A stretch of 64,000 nucleotides of DNA, taken from positions 522,640 to 586,639 of the forward strand of contig NZ_JOEK01000002.1 of NCBI RefSeq assembly GCF_000719135.1, given 5' to 3'. Under the pieces are notes generated by a model. The model ran no database searches. It was not told where the DNA came from and worked only from the letters and a program-made list of their open reading frames with translations. Each line of letters begins with the position of its first letter. Within the stretch, counting starts at the first letter, position 1. The translations under genes and the position numbers were made by a program. Below, in pieces: positions 16,604 through 26,557 of this stretch. The DNA comes from Streptomyces avicenniae. Its GTDB lineage: Bacteria; Actinomycetota; Actinomycetes; Streptomycetales; Streptomycetaceae.

Positions 16604-17410
16604 TCAGGCAGCCGCCGCGCCGCCGCCGCCCTTGGTGATCAGACGGGGCAGGTAGCGGAACGCCACGCCGCCCGCGATCATCGTCGCGGCACCGATGAAG
16701 AGCAGCGTCTGGTTCATCGACGCGCCGGTCTCGGCCAGCTCGTCGCGCTCCTGACCGCCGACCGTCTGCTGCTCGGTGAGGTCCTCGTCCGGCGCGGGCT
16801 GCTCGATCGGGTTGCCGGCGCCCTGGTTGTCGGGTTCGAGGCCGCCGTTGCTGCCGCCCTCGTTCACGCCCTGCGGGCCGCCGTTGCCACCGTTGCCCCC
16901 GTTGCCGCCCCCGGGAGTGCCGGGGCCGTCCGAGGAACCCTCGTCCGTGGCACCTTCGTCGGTCGCGCCCTCGTCGGTCGCACCTTCGTCAGTGGCGCCC
17001 TCGTCCGTGGCACCTTCGTCGGTCGCGCCCTCGTCCGTGGCACCCTCGTCAGTGGCGCCCTCGTCGGTCGCACCTTCGTCGGTCGCGCCCTCGTCCGTGG
17101 CACCCTCGTCGGTCGCGCCCTCGTCGGTCGCACCTTCGTCAGTGGCGCCCTCGTCGGTCGCACCTTCGTCGGTCGCGCCCTCGTCCGTGGCACCCTCGTC
17201 AGTGGCGCCCTCGTCGGTCGCACCCTCGGTGAGGCCGAGGACCGAGCCGTCCGTGCCCTCGGTGAGGCCGAGGACGCTGCTCTCGGACTCGGCCCGTGAG
17301 GTCGGGTTCTCGGCCGAAGCCGTGCCGACGACGGCGAGCGAGGCGCCCGCGGCGAAGACGGCGGCTGCGGCGACGCGCGCCATGTTGGCCCTCGTCTTGG
17401 GACTGGCCAT
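16604..17410 (-). CDS. LAxTG sortase substrate with 19 Asp/Glu-rich pentapeptide repeats
   Basis: A protein of 268 residues. A signal peptide (MASPKTRANMARVAAAAVF, cleavage near GTASA) is followed by a short stretch, 19 tandem ATDEG repeats, a Gly/Asn-rich linker, and the sorting signal LAETG, a hydrophobic helix and a short tail containing RYLPRL and an Ala end. LAxTG is the motif used by class E sortases of Streptomyces, so the protein is probably linked to the cell wall. The acidic repeats form a flexible, negatively charged stalk. I chose the ATG at 17410 because the signal peptide begins there; an in-frame ATG at 17449 adds 13 uncharacteristic residues. Function unknown; related wall proteins act in aerial growth. 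Confidence 0.82.
   Translation of the reverse strand: MASPKTRANMARVAAAAVFAAGASLAVVGTASAENPTSRAESESSVLGLTEGTDGSVLGLTEGATDEGATDEGATDEGATDEGATDEGATDEGATDEGATDEGATDEGATDEGATDEGATDEGATDEGATDEGATDEGATDEGATDEGATDEGATDEGSSDGPGTPGGGNGGNGGNGGPQGVNEGGSNGGLEPDNQGAGNPIEQPAPDEDLTEQQTVGGQERDELAETGASMNQTLLFIGAATMIAGGVAFRYLPRLITKGGGGAAAA
16938..17222 (-). repeat. Tandem repeat, 19 units of 15 bases
   Basis: Nineteen 15-base units code for ATDEG. They occur in a few synonymous versions that differ at third positions (endings GTCGCA, GTCGCG, GTGGCA, GTGGCG on the plus strand), arranged in irregular longer blocks. The synonymous patchwork shows selection on the protein and past unequal exchange. Copy number is likely to vary between strains. 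Confidence 0.95.
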
Positions 17411-17642
17411 GTATCCACTACCCCCTGTAGCTGTTGGAGCTGACATCATTCCGTGGGATACGGGGCAGCCTGGCGCAGGGAGGATGGCGGTGTGGGGATT
17501 CCGTAACCTTCACTCGCCCCTGGCGCTCCACACGACCCCGGATCACAGAGGCATGCCAGGCGATCAGCCTTCCCGTTGAACGCACCCGCGTCAAGCGGGA
17601 TGTCCGGTAAATTCCGGGTGGGGCATGAAAGTTGCGTGAAGG

Positions 17643-18749
17643 TTACCTGTCCTGCTGTTTCCGCCACCGGATTCCGGCGTCCAGGAAGTCGTCGATATCC
17701 CCGTCCAAAACACCCTGCGGGTTTCCGACTTCGTGATCCGTCCGCAGATCCTTGACCATCTGGTACGGCTGAAGAACATAGCTGCGCATCTGGTTGCCCC
17801 AGGAGTTGCCGCCGTCGCCCTTGAGCGCGTCCATCTTCGCCTGCTCCTGCGCCCGCTGATGGGCCAGCAGCCTCGACTGGAGGACGCGCATCGCCGCCGC
17901 GCGGTTCTGGATCTGCGACTTCTCGTTCTGACAGGAGACGACGATCCCGGTCGGCAGGTGCGTGATGCGCACGGCGGAGTCGGTCGTGTTGACGGACTGC
18001 CCGCCGGGCCCCGAGGAGCGGAAGACGTCCACCCGGATGTCGTTCTCCGGGACGTCGATGTGGTCGGTCTGCTCGACCACCGGCAGGACCTCGACACCGG
18101 CGAACGACGTCTGGCGGCGGCCCTGGTTGTCGAAGGGCGAGATGCGCACCATGCGGTGGGTGCCCTGCTCGACGGAGAGGGTGCCGTACGCGTACGGCGC
18201 CTTGACGGCGAAGGTCGTGGACTTGATGCCCGCCTCCTCCGCGTACGAGGTGTCGAGGATCTCGGTCGCGTAGCCCCGGCGCTCGGCCCAGCGCAGGTAC
18301 ATGCGCTGGAGCTGCTCGGCGAAGTCGGCCGCGTCCACGCCACCGGCCTCGGCGCGGATGGAGATCATGGCCTCGCGCTGGTCGTACTCGCCGGAGAGCA
18401 GCGTGCGGACCTCCAGCTCGTCCACGGCCCTGCGCACCGACGTCAGCTCGGCCTCGGCCTCGCGCCGCGTGTCCGCGTCGTCCTCCGCCTCGGCCAGCTC
18501 GAACAGGACCTCCAGGTCGTCGATGCGCCCGTGCAGTTCCTCGATCTTGGTGACCTGGCCCTGGAGCAGCGAGAGCTTGCTGGTGACGAGCTGCGCGCTG
18601 TCGGGGTCGTCCCACAGCGTGGGAGCGGCGGCCTGCTCCTCAAGCGAAGCCACCTCGGCCTTCATCCTGCCCAGGTCGAGGACGGCCTCGATCGACTCCA
18701 TGGTGGAGCGCAGGGACTTCAGAACTTCGGAAACATCGACGACTGCCAC
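17643..18749 (-). CDS. prfB: Peptide chain release factor 2
   Basis: A protein of 368 residues, the typical actinobacterial RF2 length. The catalytic GGQ motif sits in [17 protein letters not shown] and the codon-reading tripeptide is SPF ([11 protein letters not shown]), which identifies RF2 (UGA/UAA) and not RF1. The start is a GTG at 18749 ([13 protein letters not shown]). The frame is continuous, so there is no programmed frameshift as found in E. coli prfB. It lies 29 bases downstream of pkaB on the same strand. Confidence 0.95.
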   Translation of the reverse strand: MAVVDVSEVLKSLRSTMESIEAVLDLGRMKAEVASLEEQAAAPTLWDDPDSAQLVTSKLSLLQGQVTKIEELHGRIDDLEVLFELAEAEDDADTRREAEAELTSVRRAVDELEVRTLLSGEYDQREAMISIRAEAGGVDAADFAEQLQRMYLRWAERRGYATEILDTSYAEEAGIKSTTFAVKAPYAYGTLSVEQGTHRMVRISPFDNQGRRQTSFAGVEVLPVVEQTDHIDVPENDIRVDVFRSSGPGGQSVNTTDSAVRITHLPTGIVVSCQNEKSQIQNRAAAMRVLQSRLLAHQRAQEQAKMDALKGDGGNSWGNQMRSYVLQPYQMVKDLRTDHEVGNPQGVLDGDIDDFLDAGIRWRKQQDR

Positions 18750-18778
18750 GCGACCAGCGTAACCGCTGGGCGCCGGGG

Positions 18779-20044
18779 TCAGCGGGTGGCCGGGGCCTCG
18801 TTCCCCTCGACGACGGCGGGAGCGCCGCCGGGGGGCGCGCCGTTGTCGTCGCCCGAGCCGCCGGACAGGAGCAGCCAGCCGCCGATCGCACCGGCCACGG
18901 CCACGCCCGCCGCCGTGAGCGCCAGGCGGCGCCTGCGGTCGCCCGCGCCGCGCCGCGCGGCGCCCGCCCGGCGTGTGCCAGCGGCCCGGGGGGCGCGCGC
19001 GGTGCCGTGGGCGCCGCCCGCCAGCTCGTCGGCGTCGGGGACGCGCATGCGGGTGTGGGTGATCCGCTCGTCGTCCGGCGCGGCGCCCCTGACGAGCGGG
19101 ACGGCCGCGCGGGCGGGCCCCGGCTCGCGCCGGGCGCCCGCCGCGACGGGCTCGGGCGCCGGGGCGGACTCGTCCGCGTCCGGGTCGCCGATGTCGAGCG
19201 GCGGCAGGCCGGTGAGCAGGGGCGTCAGCTCGCGCAGCCGGGACGCCAGCTCGGCCGCCCGGAGCCTGGAGGCGGGGGCCTTGGCCAGGCACTGCTGGAT
19301 CAGCTCGGACAACTCCCGGGGCAGCCCGGGCAGTTCCGCGGCCTTCTCGGTGACCTGACGGCGCAGGACGGCGCCCGGGTGGCCGCCGCCGAAGGGCGTG
19401 AACCCGGCCAGCAGCTCGTACAGGACGGTGACCAGCGCGTAGATGTCCACGGCGGCGCGCGGGGGCAGGCCCTCGACGATCTCGGGGGCCATGTAGTCGG
19501 GGGTGCCGACGACGCCCGACCGGCCGCCGTGGCGCGGCTCGTCGATGAGCTTGGCCACGCCGAAGTCGGTGAGGAGCGCGGTGGTGGCGCCGTCGCGGAT
19601 GTCGAGCAGGATGTTCTCCGGCTTGACGTCGCGGTGGACGATCCCCGCCGCGTGCGCGACGGCGAGGCCCGAGGCGATGCCCGCGACGATGGTGACGGCC
19701 TCCAGGGGCGCGAGCCTGCGCTCGCGTTCGAGGTGGCCGCGCAGGTCGGGGCCGCGCACGAGGTCCATGACGAGGGCGATGCGCTCGTCGGGGCCCGCCC
19801 CGGCGTCCGCGGGGTCGCCGACGATCAGGTCGCGGACGCCGACGATGTTCGGGTGTTCGAGACCGAGCAGCGCGTGCCGTTCGTGGGCGAACCGTTCGGC
19901 CAGCTCGGGGTCGGCCGCCAGGTCCTCGCGCAGCAGCTTGATGGCCACGGGGCCGTCCGGCCCGTCCCCGAGCCAGACCGTTCCGGCGCTGCCGCGCCCC
20001 AGGACGCGGTGGGCGGTGTAGACGCCGCCGATGTTCCGTGCCAT
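18779..20044 (-). CDS. pkaB: Ser/Thr protein kinase, PkaB-like
   Basis: A protein of 421 residues, close to the 417 I recall for S. coelicolor PkaB. The kinase domain covers about 8-270 with [11 protein letters not shown], Lys36, [11 protein letters not shown] (137-147) and DFG (160-162). An Ala/Arg-rich linker leads to one membrane helix near 372-392 ([18 protein letters not shown]) and a short Gly/Asn tail. It has no PASTA repeats, unlike PknB. It phosphorylates proteins at the inner membrane face; targets unknown. It sits between pkaA and prfB on the same strand, with an FHA-domain gene nearby as a possible reader of its phospho-threonines. Confidence 0.88.
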   Translation of the reverse strand: MARNIGGVYTAHRVLGRGSAGTVWLGDGPDGPVAIKLLREDLAADPELAERFAHERHALLGLEHPNIVGVRDLIVGDPADAGAGPDERIALVMDLVRGPDLRGHLERERRLAPLEAVTIVAGIASGLAVAHAAGIVHRDVKPENILLDIRDGATTALLTDFGVAKLIDEPRHGGRSGVVGTPDYMAPEIVEGLPPRAAVDIYALVTVLYELLAGFTPFGGGHPGAVLRRQVTEKAAELPGLPRELSELIQQCLAKAPASRLRAAELASRLRELTPLLTGLPPLDIGDPDADESAPAPEPVAAGARREPGPARAAVPLVRGAAPDDERITHTRMRVPDADELAGGAHGTARAPRAAGTRRAGAARRGAGDRRRRLALTAAGVAVAGAIGGWLLLSGGSGDDNGAPPGGAPAVVEGNEAPATR

Positions 20045-20159
20045 GGCGTGAGGCTACGACGAGCGCCGGGCGCCGCGCGGACAAGCACGCCAGGATTGCC
20101 CGGTTTTATAGGCATGCCCCGGCGAAATTCTCCGCGCGGAAGTCGATAAATCCCCGACG

Positions 20160-21914
20160 TCATTGGCTATTCGGGATGTTCTCCTGGATGTCCTCGACGT
20201 TCTGGTTCGCTTCCTCGATCAGGCCGAGCGCTTCGCGCAGTTCGTCGAACCAGTCGGTGACCGTGTCCCAGAAACTCCGGCCGTCCGCAATCCAGTCCTG
20301 GAGCGGTGTGAAGTTCCACACGAGAAATGCGATGACCACAAGGATCACGATCACGAAGAGACAGCCCTTGAGGCAGCCGAGCCCGGGAATGCGCATGGGG
20401 TTCGCGCTGCGTGACCGTCCGCGATCACGGGAGGCGTCGTCCCTGCGGTCGTCCTGCCGCCGCGGCGGCACCGGCTGCTGGGGCGGGACGGGCTGGCGGT
20501 AGGGCTGCTGGTACTGCTGCTGATAGGGCTGCTGCGCATAGGGCGGCGGCTGCGGCTTGCGGTAGTCCTGCTGCGGGGGCTGCGGCTGCTGCTGCGGCGG
20601 GTACGCGTACCCCTGCTGCGGCTGGGGCGGCGGCGCCGGGCGCTGCTGGGGCTGGCGCCGGGGCGCGCGCTGGAGCGGGTCGTACGGCTCGGCGCGCTGC
20701 ACGCGCGTGGGCTCGTTGCGGTCCCTGGCGGCCCGCATCTGGTCCTGCCAGGGGTGCGGGGTGTCGGGCTCGGGCGTGCCGGGCGTGGGCAGGGCGCGGG
20801 TGCTGCCGAGGTCGTCGCCGCCGTCGCGCTGGGGCAGGACGCTGGTCCTGGCGAACGGGTCGGCGGCGCCCTGGCCGCCGCCGGAGCCGCCGGGGAGTGC
20901 CTGGGTGGGCTCGGCGGAGCCGGGGGGCGAGATGCCGGTGCCGGGGACCTTCACGGGGCGCGCGTCCGGCACGAGGAGGGCCGTCACGCCGAGGGCGGCG
21001 TCGCGCTCCTCGGTGCCCGCGTGGTCGGCGATGCCCGCGGCGACGGTGCGCAGCGCGCGGGCGAGCCCGGCGGCGCTGGGGCGCTCGGCCGGGTTCTTGC
21101 GCAGGCAGCACTCGATGACGGTCCACAGCGGTCCTGGCAGCCCGTCGGGGCGGCGGGGCTCGTCGCTGAGGTGGCGGCGCAGGACCTCAAGGGTGCTGCC
21201 GCCGCCGAACGGCGGCTGGCCGGTGAGGAGTTCGTACAGGACGATGCCCGCGGCGTAGATGTCCACGGCGGAGGTCTGCTGCCTGCCCTCGGCGGACTCG
21301 GGCGCGACGTAGGACGGGGTGCCGACGAACTCGTGGGCGCGCGTGACACCGGGCGAGTCCGCGAGCCTGGCGATGCCGAAGTCGGTCAGCATCGGGCGCA
21401 TGGGGCGCGGTGTGGTGGGCGGTCCTGGCGGGTCGGTGCGCTGCTCGGCGCCCGCGAGGAGGACGTTGGCGGGCTTCAGGTCGCGGTGGACGATGCCCTT
21501 GGCGTGCGCGGCGGCGAGGGCGTCGGCGATCTGGGCGGTGAGGAGCGCGGCGCCCACGGGGCTGAAGGGCCCGTTCTCGTACAGGTAGCGGTGCAGGTCG
21601 GGGCCGTCGATGAGGTCCATGACCAGGGCGATGACGTCGCCCTCCACGACCAGGTCGCGGGTGCGGACGATGTTCTGGTGGCTGTCGCCGCCGAGGCGCA
21701 GCAGGACGGCGCGCTCGCGCATGAAGCGCATCACGACGTCGGGGTCGGCGGCCAGCTCCTCCTTGAGGACCTTGACGGCGACGCGTTCGCCCGCCTCGCC
21801 CGTGACGGCGGCCTCGTCCCCGGCGGCCTGGCGCTGGCGGCCGAGCCAGACGGTGCCTGTGGCGCCGCGTCCGAGCGGCTCTTCGAGCAGGTACTTGCTG
21901 CCTACCGGCCGCAC
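20160..21914 (-). CDS. pkaA: Ser/Thr protein kinase, PkaA-like
   Basis: A protein of 584 residues from the GTG at 21914, which follows GGGAG at good spacing; an in-frame start at 22010 would add 32 residues and run past the likely promoter. The kinase domain spans about 8-280 with GRGATGTVWLG, Lys48, HRDLKPANVLL (143-153) and DFG. A long disordered Pro/Gln-rich region (about 395-520, many QQP and PQQ runs) precedes a single membrane helix (CLFVIVILVVIAFLVW) and an external C-terminal part of about 45 residues with predicted helix. It matches S. coelicolor PkaA in domain order and place. Confidence 0.88.
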   Translation of the reverse strand: MRPVGSKYLLEEPLGRGATGTVWLGRQRQAAGDEAAVTGEAGERVAVKVLKEELAADPDVVMRFMRERAVLLRLGGDSHQNIVRTRDLVVEGDVIALVMDLIDGPDLHRYLYENGPFSPVGAALLTAQIADALAAAHAKGIVHRDLKPANVLLAGAEQRTDPPGPPTTPRPMRPMLTDFGIARLADSPGVTRAHEFVGTPSYVAPESAEGRQQTSAVDIYAAGIVLYELLTGQPPFGGGSTLEVLRRHLSDEPRRPDGLPGPLWTVIECCLRKNPAERPSAAGLARALRTVAAGIADHAGTEERDAALGVTALLVPDARPVKVPGTGISPPGSAEPTQALPGGSGGGQGAADPFARTSVLPQRDGGDDLGSTRALPTPGTPEPDTPHPWQDQMRAARDRNEPTRVQRAEPYDPLQRAPRRQPQQRPAPPPQPQQGYAYPPQQQPQPPQQDYRKPQPPPYAQQPYQQQYQQPYRQPVPPQQPVPPRRQDDRRDDASRDRGRSRSANPMRIPGLGCLKGCLFVIVILVVIAFLVWNFTPLQDWIADGRSFWDTVTDWFDELREALGLIEEANQNVEDIQENIPNSQ

Positions 21915-22304
21915 GTGCGCTCCCTGGTGCTGTGTAGGGACCCGAGTTCCCCACTCTAGTGGGGCCGCCCCGGGCCACGAACGTGTGTGTGACACGGCGG
22001 GCGGCGTCAAGGAGGACGCGGGGAGACGCCCGTACGGTTTCCCGCGCGGGCCGGTCGTCGGCGGCGGGGGCGGCTTCGGACGGGGGTGGCCCGGAAGAGG
22101 CGGGAACGACCGGTTCGCCGGACCGTGATCGCCCCGCCCACCGATCAGTTCCGGTCAGAAATAGCTAATCAAGATCGTTAAGGGTCAGCGGCGGGGCGCA
22201 CCGTCCGTGGCGGGTGCGAGGATGCTTTCAGCATCAGCATCCGATGCGACCGCAGTCGAGGCGGTCACGGGAGCGCCGGGCTGGTGAGCTGACCGGGAGG
22301 GCCG
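21915..22304. other. Divergent intergenic region between pkaA and the FHA gene
   Basis: No gene is supported in these 390 bases. Near 21949-21964 a short inverted repeat (CCCCACT and AGTGGGG) contains TAGAGT on the minus strand, a good -10 hexamer about 40 bases before the pkaA start; no good -35 is visible. The part from 22155 to 22180 is locally AT-rich and may hold the plus-strand promoter. Confidence 0.4.
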
Positions 22305-24926
22305 ATGCCGATTCAGATCAGGGTGACCGTGTGGCCCGGTGACGGCTCGGGCGGCGCCGACGTACGGATCGCCGCCCCCACCGGGACCCCGCTCGAAACG
22401 GTGCTCGGCGGCCTGGCGGGCGCGGTGTCCCCCGGCTCGGCGGCGCCCGGCGCCGTCTTCTGCGAGGACCGGCGCCTCGACCCGCGCCGCACCGTGCTCG
22501 GCGAACCGCCGCTGGTGGACGGCGCGGTGCTCTCCTTCCACCGCCCCCAGGAGTCCGCGCGCCGCGAACCCGTCCCGGCCACGCTGCTGGTGGCGGCGGG
22601 CCCCGACGCGGGCGGCGTCCACCTGCTGCGCGGCGGCGAGGTGCGGATCGGCAGATCGGCGCAGGCCGACGTCCCCCTCGACGACCCCGACATCTCCCGG
22701 GCGCACTGCTCGCTGTGGGTGGGCCCCGACGGCTCGGTGACGGTGACCGACACCGGATCGACGAACGGCACGCTGCTCGACGGCCGTCCCGTGCCCGGCG
22801 GCCCGGTGCCCGTGCCGCCCGGCGCCGTCCTGCGGCTCGGCGAGACGGCGCTGCGCGTCGTCGCGGACGGCGGGCGGGAGGCCGCCCCCGGGCTCCACCC
22901 GGCGCCCCCGCCCGAGGAGGAGCCCTCCTCCGACGAGGACGGACGGCGCCCCACGCGGCGCGGCCTCGGCAACTGGGCGCGCGGTCGGCAGCCGGGGAAC
23001 GACACGGGCACCCGCCGCGTGCCCCGCTGGGACGAACTCGCGGCGGACCCCGGCGCACCGGCGCAGCCCACGTACGCCCCCGGCGGCGCGGACGCCGACG
23101 CGGAGACCCGCTGGCCCGACCCCGCGACCGTGCTCCTCACCGCCCTGGACCGCGGCCCCCGGCTGTGGGAGCGGGCGCCGGGGCACCGGGACACGCTGCA
23201 CGTCCGCGTCGGCACGGTCCACCGCCCGTCGCGGGCGCTGCCGCCCGTCACCATCGACCTGGCCGCCACCGGCTCGCTCGGGCTCGCCGGGCCGCGCGCC
23301 CGCGTGACGGGCGTGGCGCGCGCCGTCCTCGCCCAGCTCGCGGCGTTCCACGCGCCGGGCGCGCTGGAGATCGTCGTCGTCGCGCCCGGCAGGGCCGCCG
23401 ACTGGTCCTGGCTCGGCTGGCTGCCCCACACGCGGCCCACGCGCGGGCAGGACTGCCGCCTCCTCCTCGCCTTCGACGCGGAACAGGCCGCCGCCCGGCT
23501 GCGCGAGCTCGCCGACCTGCCGGGCAGGCCGCTGCCGCCCGGCGGGGCGCGGACGGTCGTGCTGGCCGACTGCGGCCCCGGCACGCCCCCGGCCACCGTC
23601 GCGGCGCTCACCCGGCTCGCCGCCGGGGGCGCGGCGTCGGGCGTGCACGTCGTGGCGCTCACCGAGGCGGCCTCGGCCACGCCCGCCTCGCCGGTCGCGC
23701 GGTCGCTGGCCACGGCGCGTTCCGCGTCCGCCGTGTTCGCGGCGTGCGGCACGTCCGTGCTGCTCAGCGGCGCGGTGGCCACGTCGCTGCGCGTCGTCGG
23801 GCCCGACGGCGAGGCCGGCCCCCCGGCGGGCGCGGACGCGGTGTCCGTCGCCTGGGCGGAACGGTTCGCGCGCGCCTTGGCTCCGGTCGCCGAGGAGCCG
23901 GGCTCCGGCGGGGTGCCCGCGCCCGCGCGGGCGGCGGCGCTGCCTGACACCTGCCGCCTCCTCGACGTGCTGGAGCTGTCGCGCGTCACGCCGGGCACGC
24001 TGCGCGAACGCTGGACGGGCCGCGACGGGCTCACGGCCGTCCTCGGCGCCGGACCGCACGGCCGGGTGGCGGTCGATCTGGCCGCGCTGAAGGGCCCGTT
24101 GACCATCACGGGCGACCCGGGGAGCGGACGTACCGAGCTGCTGAGCACGCTCGCCGCCTCCCTCGCCACCGCACGGGGGCCGCGCGACCTGTCGCTGCTG
24201 CTCGTCGAGGGCGCGGGCGAGGGCCTGCGGCCCGGCGCGGAGCTGCCGCACGTCGCGACGTACCTCGGGGCCACCGACCCGGTGCGCATGCGGGCGTTCG
24301 CCCAGGCCCTGCGCGCCGAGCTGAAGCGCCGGGCCGCGCTGCTCGGCGAGGCGGACTTCGGCGCCGTACGGGGGCGCGTCGGCCGGGTGCACGCGCCGCG
24401 CGCCGCCGGGGACGAGACGCTGCCCGCGCCGGAGGGGCCGCCCGTGCTCGCGCCGGGGAGCGACCCGCTGCCGTGGCTCGTCGTGCTCGTGGACGACTTC
24501 GACGCGCTGCTCGCGCCGCCTCTCGGCGCGCCGGGGCGGCAGGCGGCCGGGTCCGTGGTGCGCGTGCTGGACGCGGTGGCCGCCGAGGGCGGGCGGCTCG
24601 GGGTGCGGCTGGTCGTGGTGGGCGGCCCCGTGGCGCCGGGCGGGGGCATATCGGTGGCCATGACAGGAGCGCCCGCCGGACGGGGCGAGGTGCGCCGCCC
24701 CGGCGGGGCCGCGCCGTTCCAGGCCGGGCGGGTCACCGGGCGCATCCCGAGGACCGCGACCGCGCGGCCGACCGTGACCCCCCTCGACTGGGCCCGCGAG
24801 GGCGACCCGCCGACGCGTCGTCCCGTCCGCGAACTGGGCAACGGTCCCACCGACATCGCCCTGCTCGCCAGTGCCGCGTCCCGCGCCGCGGACTCCGACC
24901 GTTCGGCGACGGCGAGCCTCGTCTGA
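22305..24926 (+). CDS. FHA domain protein with degenerate FtsK/SpoIIIE-like ATPase region
   Basis: A protein of 873 residues. It begins with a ubiquitin-like segment (1-85) like those in EssC/FHA proteins, followed by an FHA domain (about 105-185: IGRS, DDPDISRAHCSL, TGSTNGTLLDG) that should bind phospho-threonine. The middle (250-560) resembles FtsK/SpoIIIE flanking regions. Near residue 600 the P-loop reads GDPGSGRTELL, with Arg where the Walker A lysine should be; Walker B LVVLVDDFDALL lies near 725. So ATP hydrolysis may be lost. It is divergent from pkaA, making the PkaA/PkaB kinases possible partners. It lacks the membrane helices and the further ATPase domains of true type VII EccC. 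Confidence 0.8.
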   Translation: MPIQIRVTVWPGDGSGGADVRIAAPTGTPLETVLGGLAGAVSPGSAAPGAVFCEDRRLDPRRTVLGEPPLVDGAVLSFHRPQESARREPVPATLLVAAGPDAGGVHLLRGGEVRIGRSAQADVPLDDPDISRAHCSLWVGPDGSVTVTDTGSTNGTLLDGRPVPGGPVPVPPGAVLRLGETALRVVADGGREAAPGLHPAPPPEEEPSSDEDGRRPTRRGLGNWARGRQPGNDTGTRRVPRWDELAADPGAPAQPTYAPGGADADAETRWPDPATVLLTALDRGPRLWERAPGHRDTLHVRVGTVHRPSRALPPVTIDLAATGSLGLAGPRARVTGVARAVLAQLAAFHAPGALEIVVVAPGRAADWSWLGWLPHTRPTRGQDCRLLLAFDAEQAAARLRELADLPGRPLPPGGARTVVLADCGPGTPPATVAALTRLAAGGAASGVHVVALTEAASATPASPVARSLATARSASAVFAACGTSVLLSGAVATSLRVVGPDGEAGPPAGADAVSVAWAERFARALAPVAEEPGSGGVPAPARAAALPDTCRLLDVLELSRVTPGTLRERWTGRDGLTAVLGAGPHGRVAVDLAALKGPLTITGDPGSGRTELLSTLAASLATARGPRDLSLLLVEGAGEGLRPGAELPHVATYLGATDPVRMRAFAQALRAELKRRAALLGEADFGAVRGRVGRVHAPRAAGDETLPAPEGPPVLAPGSDPLPWLVVLVDDFDALLAPPLGAPGRQAAGSVVRVLDAVAAEGGRLGVRLVVVGGPVAPGGGISVAMTGAPAGRGEVRRPGGAAPFQAGRVTGRIPRTATARPTVTPLDWAREGDPPTRRPVRELGNGPTDIALLASAASRAADSDRSATASLV

Positions 24927-25121
24927 TCAGGTCGGTACATGATCGGAAAATCTGCGTTCCGTCGCCCCGATGGCGGGTAACAGCCGCATCACAAACGGCT
25001 GGTGACACGCTCCGTGGTCTTGCCCGTACAGATGCACGGGCGTAGACCTCAGTGATCAGGACGTGCGGCGTTGCACTCCCTGCGCTGTAGGGGCGTTTGC
25101 CGTACCAAATGGGGTGAGGCG

Positions 25122-26498
25122 GTGCGCATGCGCGGTTCGGGCCGGGTTTCCCGGCGGAGGGTCTTCCGTGCGACGGCGGTGACGGTCGCGGTGACCGCGC
25201 TGACGCTGTCGGCGTGCAGCGCGGAGGAGGACGAGGCCGGGAGCGAACGCCCGGCGACGATCGAACTGCCGGACCTCAGCGGTGAGTCGCTTGAGGTCTC
25301 GGCCGTGTGGACAGGCGCGGAACGGGACAACTTCCTGCGCGTGCTCGACGAGTTCGAGGCGCGGACCGGCGCCTCGGTGAGCTTCGTGCCGAGCGGCGAC
25401 AACGTCTCGCAGTTCGTCGGCACCAAGATCGAGGGCGGCTCGCCGCCTGACATCGTGATGGTCCCGCAGCCTGGCGTGCTCCAGGAGTTCGCGGAACAGG
25501 GCTGGATAGCCCCGGTCGGTGACCTCGTGCAGGAACAGCTCGACGCCAACTACACGCAGGGCTGGCAGGACATCGCCGCCCGCGACGGCGTGCAGTACGG
25601 CGTCTACGTGAAGGCGGCCAACAAGTCGCTGGTCTGGTACAGCGACACGGCGTTCGAGTACGCCGGGGTCTCCGTGCCAGAGGACTGGGACGCGTTCGTG
25701 GACACGTCCTGGACGCTGTGGGAGTCGGGCACGACGCCGCTGTCCGTGGCGGGCGGCGACGGCTGGACGCTCACCGACTGGTTCGAGAACATCTACCTCT
25801 CCCAGTCGGGCCCCGAGATGTACGACCGGCTGATCGCCCACGACATCCCGTGGACCGACCCGAGCGTCACCGACGCGCTGACGGCGCTGGCGCAGGTCTT
25901 CGGCGAGGAACGGCTGCTGGTGGGCGGCGCGAGCGGCGCGCTCCAGACGGACTTCCCGACCTCGGTCACCCAGACGTTCACCGACCTGGAGACCCCCGCC
26001 GCCGGGATGGTCTTCGAGGCGGACTTCGTCGGCGCCGTCATCACCGACAGCACCGACGCCGTGATCGGCGAGGACGCGCGCGTCTTCCCGTTCCCCGCCG
26101 TGGGCGGCGGGGACGCGCCGGTCGTCAGCGCGGGTGACGCGGCCGTCGCCGTCGCGCCGGACGGCGAGGCCAGCGAGGCGCAGCAGGCGCTGCTCGCCTT
26201 CCTCGCCTCGACGGACGCGGCGTGGATCTGGGCCGAGCCGGGCGGCTACGTCTCGCCCAACAGGTCGCTCGACCTCGACGCCTACCCCAACGAGACGCAA
26301 CGCGGCATCGCCGAGGCCCTGATCGCCGCGGGCGACGACTTCAGGTTCGACCTGTCGGACCAGACCCCGGCCGACTTCGGCGGCACCACCGGCCAGGGCA
26401 TGTGGCAGGGCCTCCAGAACTTCCTGCGCGACCCGTCCGACGTCCAGGGGGCCCAGGAGTACCTGGAGTCCCAGGCCGCCGACGCCTACGGCGGCTGA
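25122..26498 (+). CDS. Sugar ABC transporter substrate-binding lipoprotein
   Basis: A protein of 458 residues from the GTG at 25122 (AGG-type site before it; the ATG at 25128 is an alternative). The signal peptide has twin basic residues (RVSRRRVF) and a lipobox LSAC with Cys32, so it is lipid-anchored outside the membrane. The body is a family 1 extracellular solute-binding protein (CUT1), with segments such as TIELPDLSGESLEVSAVWTG and WDAFVDTSWTLWESG, and closest resemblance to alpha-glucoside binders of the AglE type. It leads the operon with two permeases. The sugar cannot be named from sequence. Confidence 0.85.
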   Translation: MRMRGSGRVSRRRVFRATAVTVAVTALTLSACSAEEDEAGSERPATIELPDLSGESLEVSAVWTGAERDNFLRVLDEFEARTGASVSFVPSGDNVSQFVGTKIEGGSPPDIVMVPQPGVLQEFAEQGWIAPVGDLVQEQLDANYTQGWQDIAARDGVQYGVYVKAANKSLVWYSDTAFEYAGVSVPEDWDAFVDTSWTLWESGTTPLSVAGGDGWTLTDWFENIYLSQSGPEMYDRLIAHDIPWTDPSVTDALTALAQVFGEERLLVGGASGALQTDFPTSVTQTFTDLETPAAGMVFEADFVGAVITDSTDAVIGEDARVFPFPAVGGGDAPVVSAGDAAVAVAPDGEASEAQQALLAFLASTDAAWIWAEPGGYVSPNRSLDLDAYPNETQRGIAEALIAAGDDFRFDLSDQTPADFGGTTGQGMWQGLQNFLRDPSDVQGAQEYLESQAADAYGG

Positions 26499-26510
26499 CG
26501 GCTCGTCCCC

Positions 26511-26557
26511 CCGCGGCGCCTCGCCGCGGCCCGTCACCGCGGCCCCCCGCCGCGGTG
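26511..26557 (+). promoter_or_regulatory. Two GC hairpins between binding protein and permease genes
   Basis: Hairpin 1 has 8-base arms at 26511-26518 and 26522-26529 (three-base loop). Hairpin 2 has 8-base arms at 26535-26542 and 26550-26557. There is no T-run. Such elements often protect the 3' end of the binding-protein mRNA or stop part of the transcripts, giving more binding protein than permease. Confidence 0.6.

Noticed and set aside
16938..17222. Possible CRISPR array
   Set aside because: Repeats are directly adjacent 15-base coding units without spacers, inside a protein gene.
17643..18749. Programmed frameshift in prfB
   Set aside because: The frame is uninterrupted from the GTG to the stop, and there is no in-frame TGA near codon 25.
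22313..24940. Minus-strand open frame opposite the FHA gene
   Set aside because: Ser/Arg/Ala-rich shadow; the plus-strand reading has recognisable FHA and Walker B motifs.
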